Assembly: GCA_013001885.1 (NCBI GenBank)
Contig: JABDLD010000064.1
Coordinates: 103,626-167,625, forward strand
Direction: 5' to 3'
Length of the DNA: 64,000 nt
From: Lysobacterales bacterium
GTDB taxonomy: Bacteria; Pseudomonadota; Gammaproteobacteria; Xanthomonadales; SZUA-36
Under the pieces are notes generated by a model. It did not search any database, was not told the origin of the DNA, and saw only the letters and a program-made list of their open reading frames with translations. Made by a program: the position numbers and the translations under genes. This document shows positions 37,903-46,848 of this stretch, one piece after another; within the stretch, counting starts at the first letter, position 1, and each line of letters starts with the position of its first letter.

Positions 37903-38304
37903 ATGAGTATGATGTCTGAATTCCGCGATTTTGCAATGCGCGGTAATGTAGTAGATATGGCCGTTGGTATTGTGATTGGCGGAGCTTTCGGAAAAATTGT
38001 TTCGTCATTTGTCAGTGACGTTCTCATGCCGCCTGTTGGCATGGCGCTGGGGGGAGTCGATTTTTCGGATCTTGCCATGACACTGCAAGAAGCCAGCGGT
38101 GATGTCGCCGCGGTTACACTCAATTACGGCTCTTTCATTCAAACCGTTGTCGACTTTATCATCATCGCATTCGCGATTTTCATGGTCATCAAGGCTATGA
38201 ACAACATGAAAAAGAAAGAAGAAGAAAAACCCGCAGCGCCGCCGAAACCGTCAGCCGAGGAAACCCTGTTGACCGAGATTCGCGACCTGCTGAACAAACA
38301 GTGA
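37903..38304 (+). CDS. mscL: large-conductance mechanosensitive channel
   Basis: MscL opens at high membrane tension and releases solutes during osmotic downshock. 133 residues, close to E. coli (136). The N-terminal amphipathic helix and first membrane helix [22 protein letters not shown], then the second helix [18 protein letters not shown] and the charged C-terminal bundle ending [11 protein letters not shown] are typical. ATG 37903 has GGAGGAGAG at the right distance; an upstream open frame to 37816 is ignored. A strong terminator follows. Confidence 0.96.
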   Translation: MSMMSEFRDFAMRGNVVDMAVGIVIGGAFGKIVSSFVSDVLMPPVGMALGGVDFSDLAMTLQEASGDVAAVTLNYGSFIQTVVDFIIIAFAIFMVIKAMNNMKKKEEEKPAAPPKPSAEETLLTEIRDLLNKQ

Positions 38305-38330
38305 CGTTGCAGCACAGATAGGGACATCCA

Positions 38331-38364
38331 AAAAAAACCGGCGCTTCACGGCGCCGGTTTTTTT
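38331..38364. terminator. bidirectional terminator between mscL and prc
   Basis: A perfect 14-base inverted repeat: seven As plus CCGGCGC (38331-38344) pair with GCGCCGG plus seven Ts (38351-38364) around a six-base loop. It provides a U-tract on both strands, ending mscL on plus and prc on minus. Confidence 0.92.
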
Positions 38365-38381
38365 ATTTGAAACGTTTGTTT

Positions 38382-40556
38382 TTACTGAACCTGGGCCTGA
38401 TCGGCTGAATCGCCGCTGAGCTGAGCATACTGCCGCTGCAGCAGTTCGATATTGGAATCCAGCTCTACCATGTCAGCTACGATACGGGCAGCTTCCCGAA
38501 GCAGCAGGTCCGGCCTCTCCTCTTCTTCTTCCGCGTCAGCAGCTTCAGTGTCTTCTTCTTCAGAATCTGCCAGCTCCGGATCCGGCGCCACCAGCGCTCC
38601 ACCCTCGCCGAGCAAAGGACCGCTCGCATCCTGCTTTGCTTTTCGCTCCGCCTTCTTGGCTTCCTGCTCTTTCATTTTCTGGCGGCCAACGAACTCGAGC
38701 AGGGAGACGCTGGTTTCATTGGCGTGCTCATTGTAGGAATCAATGTCACTCATCAACCAGCCGAACTCCTCATCGTCGGCCATCCGGCCGTGAAAACGGC
38801 TGTCTGCGACTGCAACCATCTGACTCAAATCCCCGCTTGCCTTGTACCGGGCCGGATCAATCTTCGTCCAGGGCAAGGCATTATCCATTGAGCGTTCGCC
38901 ATACTCCTGCGGATCGCCAAATGAAGGAAAGCGGATGTCGGGTTCAACGCCGAGGTTCTGCGTGGAGCCGCCGTTGACCCGGAAAAACTGGGCCATTGTA
39001 ATTTTCAGCTGGCCCATTCCCGGCTTGTCCGACGGCGCATAGTCATCGAGATCCAGCAGGCTTTGAACCGTGCCTTTGCCAAAAGTCGGTTCGCCGATCA
39101 CGACGCCGCGCCCGTAATCCTGAATCGCAGCTGCAAAAATTTCGGAAGCCGAAGCGCTGTAGCGGTTGACCAGAACAGCCAACGGACCTTCCCACACCAT
39201 CCCGGGATCGATGTCCTCTTCAAGCGAAATCCGGCCGCTGGAATTACGAACCTGCACTACCGGACCCGTATCGATGAACAGGCCCGTAAGCGTCGTCGCT
39301 TCGAGCAACGATCCGCCGCCGTTATTGCGCAGGTCAACCACGATACCGGTAACACCCTGCTGTTCCAACTCGTTGATCAGGCGGCGGACATCCCGGGTGC
39401 TGGACCGGTAATCCGGCTTGTTTTGCGCACGGCCCGCGAAATCCATGTAGAACACCGGCAGGTCAATCACACCGATCTTCATCACTTCGCCGTCCGATCC
39501 TTCGACCGGCACCTCGATGACTTCGCTTTTGGCCGCCTGCTCTTCAAGCTTCACTTCGTTACGTACAATATCGATGACGGTGGACGGACCGCTGACGCTG
39601 ACGTCCTCGGGCAGCACATCGAGGCGGACCAGCGTGTCTTTCGGCCCGCGGATCAGGTCGACCACGTCATCAATACGCCAGCCAATCACGTCCACCATCT
39701 TGCCGTCATTGCCCTGCCCAACGGCCGTGATCCGGTCACCGGCCTTGAGGCGCCCGTCCTGATCGGCCGGCCCGCCAGGCACGACGCTGGAAATAACCGT
39801 GTACTCGTTCTCGCGGCCCAGCAGCGCGCCGATGCCTTCCAGTGACAGCTTCATGGAAATTTCAAAGTTTTCCGACGTCCTGGCTGACAGGTAGGCGGTA
39901 TGCGGCTCTATCGACTGGGCAAATGCATTCATGAAAAACTGGAACACGTCTTCCGTGTTCAGTTCCTTGATGCGGCGTTCCAGGTTGTCGTAGCGCTCGG
40001 TCAATGTCTCGACGATGGCTTCCGGTTCCTTGTCCGTCAGCAGAAGCCGGAGGTAGTCGTTTTTCACCCGTTTGCGCCACAGCTCATCGAGCTCTTCATT
40101 CGAAGCGACCCACGGGGACTCTTCGCGGTCGTACTGGTAATACTCGTCAACCGTGAAGTCAAAAGGTTGTTGAGCCCGTTTGCGGGCATAGTCCACACGT
40201 TGCTGAACGCGTTCAGCGTAGACGTTGAAAATATTGTATGCGGGCATCAGATCCGAGTGCCGCAGTGAATCGTCCAGGCCGGTGCGGTAACGTTCGAACG
40301 ACTCTATGTCGCTGGACAGGAAGTAGATCCGGTTCGGGTCGAGCAGTTTCAGATAGCTGTCAAAGATGTCGCTGGACAGCCCATCATCCAGCCGGGTGCG
40401 TTTGTAGTGGTAATTGGTCAGGAATCGCGTTGCAATGTTGCTTGCGTAGCGATGCTCCATGTCCGGTTCGATTTTCAGCGCATCGCTGGTGTCGACGGCA
40501 GCGGACGCTGCGGAAACCGCCAGCAAAAAGAACGCAATAATTAAAATTCGTCTCAC
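38382..40556 (-). CDS. prc: carboxy-terminal processing protease (tail-specific protease Prc)
   Basis: A 724-residue periplasmic S41 serine protease. Signal peptide MRRILIIAFFLLAVSAASAA; N-terminal helical domain with YLKLLDPNRIYFLSSDI, a PDZ domain around GIGALLGRENEYTVI and KAGDRITAVG, the protease core with VDLRNNGGGSLLEA, nucleophile region NRYSASASEIFA and the base Lys in FGKGTVQSLL, and a C-terminal DUF3340 tail with an acidic stretch. Prc trims membrane and wall enzymes (for example MepS and PBP3 in E. coli), fitting the wall genes nearby. A weak promoter lies upstream at 40626-40654. Confidence 0.94.
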   Translation of the reverse strand: MRRILIIAFFLLAVSAASAAVDTSDALKIEPDMEHRYASNIATRFLTNYHYKRTRLDDGLSSDIFDSYLKLLDPNRIYFLSSDIESFERYRTGLDDSLRHSDLMPAYNIFNVYAERVQQRVDYARKRAQQPFDFTVDEYYQYDREESPWVASNEELDELWRKRVKNDYLRLLLTDKEPEAIVETLTERYDNLERRIKELNTEDVFQFFMNAFAQSIEPHTAYLSARTSENFEISMKLSLEGIGALLGRENEYTVISSVVPGGPADQDGRLKAGDRITAVGQGNDGKMVDVIGWRIDDVVDLIRGPKDTLVRLDVLPEDVSVSGPSTVIDIVRNEVKLEEQAAKSEVIEVPVEGSDGEVMKIGVIDLPVFYMDFAGRAQNKPDYRSSTRDVRRLINELEQQGVTGIVVDLRNNGGGSLLEATTLTGLFIDTGPVVQVRNSSGRISLEEDIDPGMVWEGPLAVLVNRYSASASEIFAAAIQDYGRGVVIGEPTFGKGTVQSLLDLDDYAPSDKPGMGQLKITMAQFFRVNGGSTQNLGVEPDIRFPSFGDPQEYGERSMDNALPWTKIDPARYKASGDLSQMVAVADSRFHGRMADDEEFGWLMSDIDSYNEHANETSVSLLEFVGRQKMKEQEAKKAERKAKQDASGPLLGEGGALVAPDPELADSEEEDTEAADAEEEEERPDLLLREAARIVADMVELDSNIELLQRQYAQLSGDSADQAQVQ

Positions 40557-40625
40557 GTAACCAATTCTCCAAAAGAACCACTAAAAGCACGCCACTCCGT
40601 GCAGTTATTTCATGGGTGACCCGTA

Positions 40626-40654
40626 TTTATGCCTGTTTCAGACAAGTTTTACAA
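40626..40654 (-). promoter_or_regulatory. possible promoter of prc
   Basis: On the minus strand TTGTAA (complement of 40649-40654) and CATAAA (complement of 40626-40631) are 17 bases apart, about 70 bases before the prc start. A small CAAGTT/AACTTG hairpin overlaps the -35. Weak match. Confidence 0.3.
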
Positions 40655-40716
40655 CTTGGAGGTTCAATAATCACACCCTGAAAACGACGAAAGGCCGGTT
40701 TCACGTGATGATCAGT

Positions 40717-41718
40717 TCAGGGCGTGAAATCCCGGGGCACGACTCCCGTTGCCTCGGCGCTGATATCAGCGTGATAGGACGAACGCACCAGGGGACCCGA
40801 AGCCATGTGCGTAAAACCCAGGCCGTATCCGAACTTCGCCAGGCTTTCGAACTCTTCCGGCGTCCAGTAACGCATCACCGGATGATGATGGGGCGTCGGC
40901 TGCAAATACTGCCCGATCGTGATCATGTCGACATCGTGCTTCCGCAAATCGCGTAAGGCCTGGTCGACCTGTTCACGGGTTTCGCCCAGCCCCAGCATGA
41001 TGCCGGACTTGGTTGGAATGTCCGGATGACGGGCTTTGAACTGTTTCAGCAAATCCAGTGACCACCAGTAATCGGCGCCAGGCCGAACGTTGCGATACAA
41101 CGGACTGACGGTCTCGATGTTGTGGTTGAACACGTCGGGGGGCGAGCCGGCAAGCACGTCCAGCGCCCGCTCGAGCTTGCCCTTGCCGCGAAAATCAGGA
41201 ACCAGGACTTCGATCCGGATTCCCGGGTTGATCTCCCGGGTGCGATCAATGCATTCCGCAAAATGCCCCGCTCCGCCATCCCTGAGGTCGTCACGGTCAA
41301 CCGAGGTGATGACGATGTACCGGAGTTTCATGTCTTTAACGGTCCGCGCCAGCTGCTCCGGCTCCTTCGGGTCCGGAGGCAGGGGGCGGCCGTGAGCCAC
41401 ATCGCAGAAGGAACAACGGCGGGTGCACACCTCACCCAGGATCATGAAGGTGGCCGTGCCCTTGGAAAAACACTCGTGGATATTCGGGCAGCTGGCTTCC
41501 TCGCAGACGGTGACCAGTTCCCGCTCCCGCAGCCTTGTTTTAAGCGACGCCACGGCATTGCCGGCGGGCAGGCGCACGCGAATCCAGGACGGCTTGCGTA
41601 AGCGCGGTGCGTTAGCGTCAAAAGTGGCCGTGTTGCGCGCCATCTTGTCCGCGCCAAGCTCTTTTGAGCCAGTGACGCGAATGGGGATATTGCCGCCTTG
41701 TTTATCGCCCTGTTTCAA
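40717..41718 (-). CDS. lipA: lipoyl synthase
   Basis: LipA inserts two sulfurs into octanoyl-protein to make lipoate. 333 residues. The auxiliary cluster motif [12 protein letters not shown] and the radical-SAM motif [10 protein letters not shown] are intact; the C-terminal [11 protein letters not shown] holds the last serine ligand. The TTG at 41718 overlaps the lipB stop (TTGA); a later ATG at about residue 26 is possible. The last gene of the large mre-lip cluster. Confidence 0.95.
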   Translation of the reverse strand: MKQGDKQGGNIPIRVTGSKELGADKMARNTATFDANAPRLRKPSWIRVRLPAGNAVASLKTRLRERELVTVCEEASCPNIHECFSKGTATFMILGEVCTRRCSFCDVAHGRPLPPDPKEPEQLARTVKDMKLRYIVITSVDRDDLRDGGAGHFAECIDRTREINPGIRIEVLVPDFRGKGKLERALDVLAGSPPDVFNHNIETVSPLYRNVRPGADYWWSLDLLKQFKARHPDIPTKSGIMLGLGETREQVDQALRDLRKHDVDMITIGQYLQPTPHHHPVMRYWTPEEFESLAKFGYGLGFTHMASGPLVRSSYHADISAEATGVVPRDFTP

Positions 41719-42371
41719 GCTGCTGTGCTCACTTCGCTGCCCAAATCATCAATTTCACTATAACCCAGTTGCCGGGCCAGGCTGTTCATCAACTCACTCT
41801 CTACCTGCTCGACGTCCGCCTTTGCGAGGCGGCACAGCTGGGTAACCTGCAGTCCGGCAAAACCACAAGGGTTGATGCGCTGAAAGGGTTCCAGGTCCAT
41901 ATCGACATTGAGCGCCAGGCCGTGGAACGACCGCCCGCGCCGGACTCTCAAACCCAGCGAGGCAATCTTGTCGCCATCGACATATATACCCGGCGCGCCT
42001 TCGATGCGCTCGCCGGCCACTCCGTAGCGGGCCAACACCGCAATAATGGCTTCCTCGATGCGATTGACAAAGTCTTTCACGCCCAGCCTTCGGCGCCGGA
42101 TGTCGATCAACGGGTATGCCACGATCTGGCCCGGCCCGTGGTAGGTGACCTGGCCGCCCCGGTCTACCTGGATAACCGGAATATCACCGGGCGCAAGCAC
42201 GTGTTCAGCCTTACCGGCCTGGCCCTGGGTAAAGACCGGCGGATGCTGTACCAGCCACAGCTCATCGGCTGTGTCTTCATTACGGTTGTCGGTGAATGCC
42301 TGCATGGCGCGCCAGACCGGCTTATAATCCGCCAGACCGAGTTTTCTGATTTTTAGGCTTTCCGGGGGCAT
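41715..42371 (-). CDS. lipB: octanoyltransferase LipB
   Basis: LipB moves octanoate from ACP to lipoyl domains. 218 residues. [26 protein letters not shown], the Lys motif [19 protein letters not shown] and the Cys motif INPCGFAG, which form the catalytic pair, are present. The ATG overlaps the YbeD-like stop by one base and the stop overlaps lipA, so three lipoate-related genes are coupled. Confidence 0.95.
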   Translation of the reverse strand: MPPESLKIRKLGLADYKPVWRAMQAFTDNRNEDTADELWLVQHPPVFTQGQAGKAEHVLAPGDIPVIQVDRGGQVTYHGPGQIVAYPLIDIRRRRLGVKDFVNRIEEAIIAVLARYGVAGERIEGAPGIYVDGDKIASLGLRVRRGRSFHGLALNVDMDLEPFQRINPCGFAGLQVTQLCRLAKADVEQVESELMNSLARQLGYSEIDDLGSEVSTAA

Positions 42372-42643
42372 TACAACGCCATCAGCACCCGGCTGCAGTC
42401 GGTCAGCCCCTGGTAAATGGAATCGAGCTGCTGCTGCGATTGCGCTTTGATGATTACCGTGATGGAAACGAAATTCCCTTCGCTGCTCGGCGCGGAACGA
42501 ACCGGTTCATCCTGCCAAAGTCCGGCGTGAGCCAGAACGATATCCAGCACGATCTGTTCGAAATCGTCGCTGCTTCTTCCCATCGCCTTGACTGGAAAAC
42601 GGCAGGGAAATTCAAACAGCGTGGTTTTGTCCTCATCCTTCAT
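42371..42643 (-). CDS. DUF493 family protein (YbeD-like)
   Basis: A 90-residue protein with an ACT-like fold: [13 protein letters not shown] near the start, [22 protein letters not shown] in the second half. YbeD-like proteins sit between dacA and lipB in many gammaproteobacteria; function unproven. Start overlaps the dacA 3' end by 11 bases. Confidence 0.9.
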   Translation of the reverse strand: MKDEDKTTLFEFPCRFPVKAMGRSSDDFEQIVLDIVLAHAGLWQDEPVRSAPSSEGNFVSITVIIKAQSQQQLDSIYQGLTDCSRVLMAL

Positions 42644-43874
42644 CGGATTCTGCTACCGGGGCACCCGGGGCGGATGAGTCCGCATCCTCATCTTCGAAGA
42701 AACCGTTCATCCAAAGCTGGAGGCCGTCCCAGGCGCTGCCGAAAAAGCCTGCTTTCTCAACACTGCTCAGGGTCACCAGGTCACGGCTGGCAACCCGCTC
42801 GTCGCCGAGCTGAATATTGATCGTGCCTACCCATTGCCCCGCTTCCAGTGGAGCACTCAATTCCGGCTCCATTTGAACCTGCGCTTCCAGCTCATCGTAA
42901 CGGCCGCGCGGAATCGTCACGAACAGGGGCGCAGACAGGCCAAGCGCCACGTCCTCGCTCAACCCTTTCCAAACTCGAGCCCGGGCCAGTTCCTTTCCGG
43001 CCTCGTACAACTGCATGGTTTCAAAGAAACGAAACCCATAGTTGAGCAGAGTCTGGCTCTCGCTGGCGCGGGAAGCCTCCGATGTCGAGCCCATGACAGC
43101 ACTGACCAGGCGCATTCCGTCGCGCATGGCCGAGGTAGCCAGACAGTAACCGGCGGCTTCGGTATGCCCGGTTTTCAAACCGTCAATAGCCGGGTCTCTC
43201 CATAACAGCGTATTCCGGTTGTGTTGCCGGATATTGTTGAAGGTAAATTCCTTTTCGGAGTACCACGTGTAGTATTCGGGGAAATCTCTGATCGTAGCGG
43301 CGCTGAGCATGACGATGTCCCTGGCGGTTGTGTAGTGCTCGGGATCGGGCAATCCGGTTGAGTTAACGAAGTGGGTCTCCGACATTTCCAGCAAATCGGC
43401 GAAGTGGTTCATCAGTAAGGCAAAAGCCTCCTCGGTGCCGGCGACGTGCTCAGCCAGGGCCACGCTCGCATCGTTGCCCGACTGGATCACCATACCGCGG
43501 ATCAGGTCTTCCACGGTGATCTCCATTCCCGGTTCTATGAACATGCGCGAACCGCCGGTGCGCCAGGCCTTCTCACTGACGGTCACGGTTTCTTCCAACG
43601 TGATTTTGCCCTGGTCGAGTTCACTGAACACCACGTATGCCGTCATCAGTTTCGTGATACTCGCCGGCTCCACGCGCATGTCGGGATTGTTTTCCACCAG
43701 GATGCGCTCGCTGTTGAAATCCATCAGCAGGTAGCTGTTTGCGCCTACCTGTGGGGCAGCAGGAACCGGCCGCGCCCCCGCACTGTTCGGAACCGGGCTC
43801 TGGGCCTGCAGGTTCATGCCCGCCAGGCCAAGGAGACCAGACAGTGCGTATGCCGCTATTCGAGTTTTGTTCAT
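42633..43874 (-). CDS. dacA: D-alanyl-D-alanine carboxypeptidase (PBP5/6 type)
   Basis: A 413-residue low-mass penicillin-binding protein that removes the terminal D-Ala from stem peptides. Signal peptide at MNKTRIAAYALSGLLGLAG; SxxK at ASITKLM (S72, K75), SxN at SGNDAS and KTG at LKTGHTEAAG. The C-terminal PBP5 beta domain is present, then an amphipathic membrane anchor (FFGSAWDGLQLWMNGFF). The frame is open to 43955, but ATG 43874 starts the signal peptide. Confidence 0.95.
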   Translation of the reverse strand: MNKTRIAAYALSGLLGLAGMNLQAQSPVPNSAGARPVPAAPQVGANSYLLMDFNSERILVENNPDMRVEPASITKLMTAYVVFSELDQGKITLEETVTVSEKAWRTGGSRMFIEPGMEITVEDLIRGMVIQSGNDASVALAEHVAGTEEAFALLMNHFADLLEMSETHFVNSTGLPDPEHYTTARDIVMLSAATIRDFPEYYTWYSEKEFTFNNIRQHNRNTLLWRDPAIDGLKTGHTEAAGYCLATSAMRDGMRLVSAVMGSTSEASRASESQTLLNYGFRFFETMQLYEAGKELARARVWKGLSEDVALGLSAPLFVTIPRGRYDELEAQVQMEPELSAPLEAGQWVGTINIQLGDERVASRDLVTLSSVEKAGFFGSAWDGLQLWMNGFFEDEDADSSAPGAPVAESDEG

Positions 43875-43914
43875 ATCCAAGGTATGTAATCCGTTTGCGG
43901 TAGGTCGAACGTTA

Positions 43915-44727
43915 TCAGCGTCTGACTTTATGCGGGCGCTCGAAGCCAAGTTCAATGACCCGGCTGATGACAGACTCTATCTCGGCCTGGCTTTTGTAGG
44001 GCCCAAGCCAGACCCGGAACAGGTCTCCGGCATCATGAATGGAAACAGGGTTCAGGCTGGCGCGCTTCAGCTGGCCGGCCAGGCGTTCGGCGCCGTCTCG
44101 GTCTCCATAGGCGCCCGCCTGCAGCCACGTACCGGTGCCGTTCGAGTCAACAACAGCGCCTGTTTCTGCATACGCCAATGCCGGCGCTTCCTGGTCTACA
44201 TCGATGACACGCACATCGACCCGGGCCGTGCCGGTGCCAGTCATACCCAACCGCAGCGCGGCTCCATAGGACATATCAATCAGCCGGCCGTGCTTGAACG
44301 GGCCGCGGTCGTTGATTTTAACGATCACTTTCTTGCCGTTGTCCAGATTGGTGACTTCGGCGTAGGTCGGCAACGGCAGGGATTTGTGGGCGGCTGTTGC
44401 CAGGTGCATATCATACGGCTCACCGCTGGATGTCCGGCGGCCATGAAACTTGCTGCCGTACCATGACGCAATGCCTTGCTCGTGGTATCCCTCGCTGCTG
44501 CGGAGTACCGTGTACTTTTTGCCGAAAACTTCGTAGGGTGAGTGATTGCCGTAACGCGCCAGCGGCTCATCCTTCGGAACGGCATCGGCGACGTCCGCGG
44601 CCTTGATATCAGCCAGGGAGGGTCCGTCGACCAGTTCGTCATCCCGCGCCCGTTCGCCAGAACACGACAGCAGCAGCACCCCGGCAACCAACGACAACGC
44701 CAACCCTGTGTAGCGAAGCGGAATCAC
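43915..44727 (-). CDS. rlpA: septal ring lytic transglycosylase RlpA family lipoprotein
   Basis: A 270-residue outer-membrane lipoprotein: lipobox LLLSC (Cys 22), a double-psi beta-barrel transglycosylase domain (GIASWYGSKFHGRRTSSGE with the catalytic Glu, KVIVKINDRGPF, IDMSYGAALRLGM) and a C-terminal SPOR domain (AGAYGDRDGAERLAGQL). In Pseudomonas RlpA cleaves denuded glycan strands at the septum. GTG start at 44727 overlaps the mltB stop by four bases. Confidence 0.93.
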   Translation of the reverse strand: MIPLRYTGLALSLVAGVLLLSCSGERARDDELVDGPSLADIKAADVADAVPKDEPLARYGNHSPYEVFGKKYTVLRSSEGYHEQGIASWYGSKFHGRRTSSGEPYDMHLATAAHKSLPLPTYAEVTNLDNGKKVIVKINDRGPFKHGRLIDMSYGAALRLGMTGTGTARVDVRVIDVDQEAPALAYAETGAVVDSNGTGTWLQAGAYGDRDGAERLAGQLKRASLNPVSIHDAGDLFRVWLGPYKSQAEIESVISRVIELGFERPHKVRR

Positions 44728-45704
44728 GGTTCGAAGCCGCTCCGGATGGCCTCACTCAGCTCGTAAACCGCCATCGCGTAAAGCGGGCTGCGATTATACC
44801 GGGTGATGACATAGAAATTTTCGAAGGTGATGAAATAATGGTCGCCGTCCTCTTCCTCCAGCGCAGCAACTGCCGCCAGCGTATCAGGCTCCACCGGCTT
44901 TTCGGAACGAAACCCACCAGCGTCGATCTCACCCACCGGGGTCCTGGCCCTGAAATCCCGTTTTGCAACCAGTTCCAGGTTGGCGTCCGCTGACTTTTCG
45001 GCGGGAAAAGTCACCGGCTGGTTCAGTTCCCAACCGTGCCGGTGCAGGTAGTTAGCGACACTGCCGATGATATCAGGCATGGAACTCCAGAGATCCCGGC
45101 GGCCATCCTCGTCGAGATCCACCGCATACTCCAGGTAGCTGCTGGGCATGAACTGCCCCAGCCCCATGGCACCGGCGTATGAACCGGTGACGTCTTCCAG
45201 CGGCAGCCCCTCCGCACCGCCCAATACGAAAAAATTCATCAGCTCTTTGGAGAAAAATTCAGAGCGGTCATTGCCGGTATCGGGGTAATAGAAAGAAAGC
45301 GTGGTCAGCGCGTCGAGCACCCGGTAGCCGCCCGTAATGGCGCCGTAGTAAGTCTCCACGCCAATAATGGCCACGATGATCTGAGGATCGACGCCGTATT
45401 TCTGTGACGCCTGGGCGATCAAAGCTTCATTTTCCCGCCAGAATTCGACACCGCCCCTGATTCTTTTGTCGGTGATAAAGATCGGCCGGTATTCGAACCA
45501 GGGCTTGCCCTCGGCCGGCCGGCTGATGGCGTCAACGATGGATTGTTTGAAACGCGCATCCTGCAGGTACTGGAGCACCTGCTCGGCGTCGAGCCCGTAT
45601 TCCGCTTCGGCTTTCGCGGCGAACGCTTCCGCGCCGGGATGTTGCTGCGCGAGACAGGACGCGCTGAGTATTGAAACCAGCGCGAGCGTGAGTATTCGTT
45701 TCAT
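44724..45704 (-). CDS. mltB: lytic murein transglycosylase B
   Basis: A 326-residue membrane-bound or periplasmic SLT-type enzyme that cleaves glycan to 1,6-anhydroMurNAc ends, the substrate of the AmpG/AnmK recycling route. Signal peptide MKRILTLALVSILSASCLA, with a non-ideal lipobox LSASC. The catalytic Glu is in GVETYYGAITGGYRVLDAL, and AGAMGLGQFMPSSY follows. The frame is open to 45782; ATG 45704 was preferred over 45716 because the AAAAGGA lies directly against the latter. Confidence 0.92.
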   Translation of the reverse strand: MKRILTLALVSILSASCLAQQHPGAEAFAAKAEAEYGLDAEQVLQYLQDARFKQSIVDAISRPAEGKPWFEYRPIFITDKRIRGGVEFWRENEALIAQASQKYGVDPQIIVAIIGVETYYGAITGGYRVLDALTTLSFYYPDTGNDRSEFFSKELMNFFVLGGAEGLPLEDVTGSYAGAMGLGQFMPSSYLEYAVDLDEDGRRDLWSSMPDIIGSVANYLHRHGWELNQPVTFPAEKSADANLELVAKRDFRARTPVGEIDAGGFRSEKPVEPDTLAAVAALEEEDGDHYFITFENFYVITRYNRSPLYAMAVYELSEAIRSGFEP

Positions 45705-45756
45705 CAAATTAAGCATTCCTTTTCGATCTGCTAACCGCATTGTAATCAGATTTGAC

Positions 45757-46848
45757 TCATCGTATGAAATTCCGGTGGCCATAAATAGACATCAATATGC
45801 CAAAGCCGGCCAACAGGGTGACGATTGAAGTCCCCCCGTAACTGATCAAAGGCAGCGGCACGCCAACGACGGGAAGCAACCCTGAAACCATTCCGGCATT
45901 GACCAGAACGTAAACAAAAAACGTCAGGCTGAGGCTCCCGGCAAGCAGCCGGGCATAGGTCGTGCGTGCGAGGCTGGCCACGTAGAGCCCGCGGCCAACG
46001 ATGAAGAGATAGACCGAAAACAACAAGATAACGCCTATTAATCCCAGTTCCTCAGAGAGCACGGCAAGAATGAAATCGGTATGGCGCTCCGGTATGAATT
46101 CGAGACGTGACTGCGTTCCGTGCAGCCAGCCCTTGCCGGTCAGTCCGCCGGATCCCACCGCGATTTTTGACTGGATGATGTTCCATCCGCTACCCAGCGG
46201 ATCCGATTCCGGATCGAGGAAGGTCCGTACGCGGTTGCGTTGATATTCATGCATCACCATCCACAGCGCCGGCGCCGCCGCCACTGCGATACCCGCCATG
46301 CCCAGGATCACGCGCCACTGCAGTCCTGAGAGAAACAGCGCGAAACCGCCGCTGATCGCAACCAGCAATGCAGTGCCCAGGTCCGGCTGCCTGGCGATGA
46401 GCACCGCGGGCACCACCAGGATCACGCAGGACACGACCAGCACGACAGGCTCAGGCGGCAGACGGCGTGGATGCAGGTACCAGGCCAACATCATGGGAAC
46501 GGCCAGCTTCATGATCTCGGAGGGTTGAAAACGGAACAGGCCGAGGTCCAGCCAGCGTTCTGCGCCGCGCCCGACGCCGGCAAACCAGGTTGCCAGCAAC
46601 AACACCACGCCCACCGCGTAAAGCCATGGGGTCCAGATGCGCAGTATGTGCGGAGGAACCTGGCTGAGCGCCAGCATCACGAGCAGGCCTACGCCAAGCC
46701 GGATGCCCTGCCGGTACACGACGTCCAAATTCTCGCCCGATGCGCTATACAGCACCACCAGTCCAAACGCCATCAACAGCAATAGCCCCAACAACAGGGG
46801 AACGTCCAGTTGCGGCCACTGAATCCATCCTGGAATGAGCCGCCTCAC
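45757..46848 (-). CDS. rodA: rod shape-determining protein RodA (SEDS glycosyltransferase)
   Basis: RodA polymerises lipid II during elongation together with PBP2. 363 residues, about ten membrane helices. Characteristic stretches: VVLYSASGENLD, LPSEI-like FRFQPSEIMKLA, the catalytic-loop region RQPDLGTALLV with the key Asp, GLTGKGWLHGTQSRLEFIPE and PLPLISYGGTSI. GTG start overlaps the mrdA stop (GTGA). Confidence 0.96.
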   Translation of the reverse strand: MRRLIPGWIQWPQLDVPLLLGLLLLMAFGLVVLYSASGENLDVVYRQGIRLGVGLLVMLALSQVPPHILRIWTPWLYAVGVVLLLATWFAGVGRGAERWLDLGLFRFQPSEIMKLAVPMMLAWYLHPRRLPPEPVVLVVSCVILVVPAVLIARQPDLGTALLVAISGGFALFLSGLQWRVILGMAGIAVAAAPALWMVMHEYQRNRVRTFLDPESDPLGSGWNIIQSKIAVGSGGLTGKGWLHGTQSRLEFIPERHTDFILAVLSEELGLIGVILLFSVYLFIVGRGLYVASLARTTYARLLAGSLSLTFFVYVLVNAGMVSGLLPVVGVPLPLISYGGTSIVTLLAGFGILMSIYGHRNFIR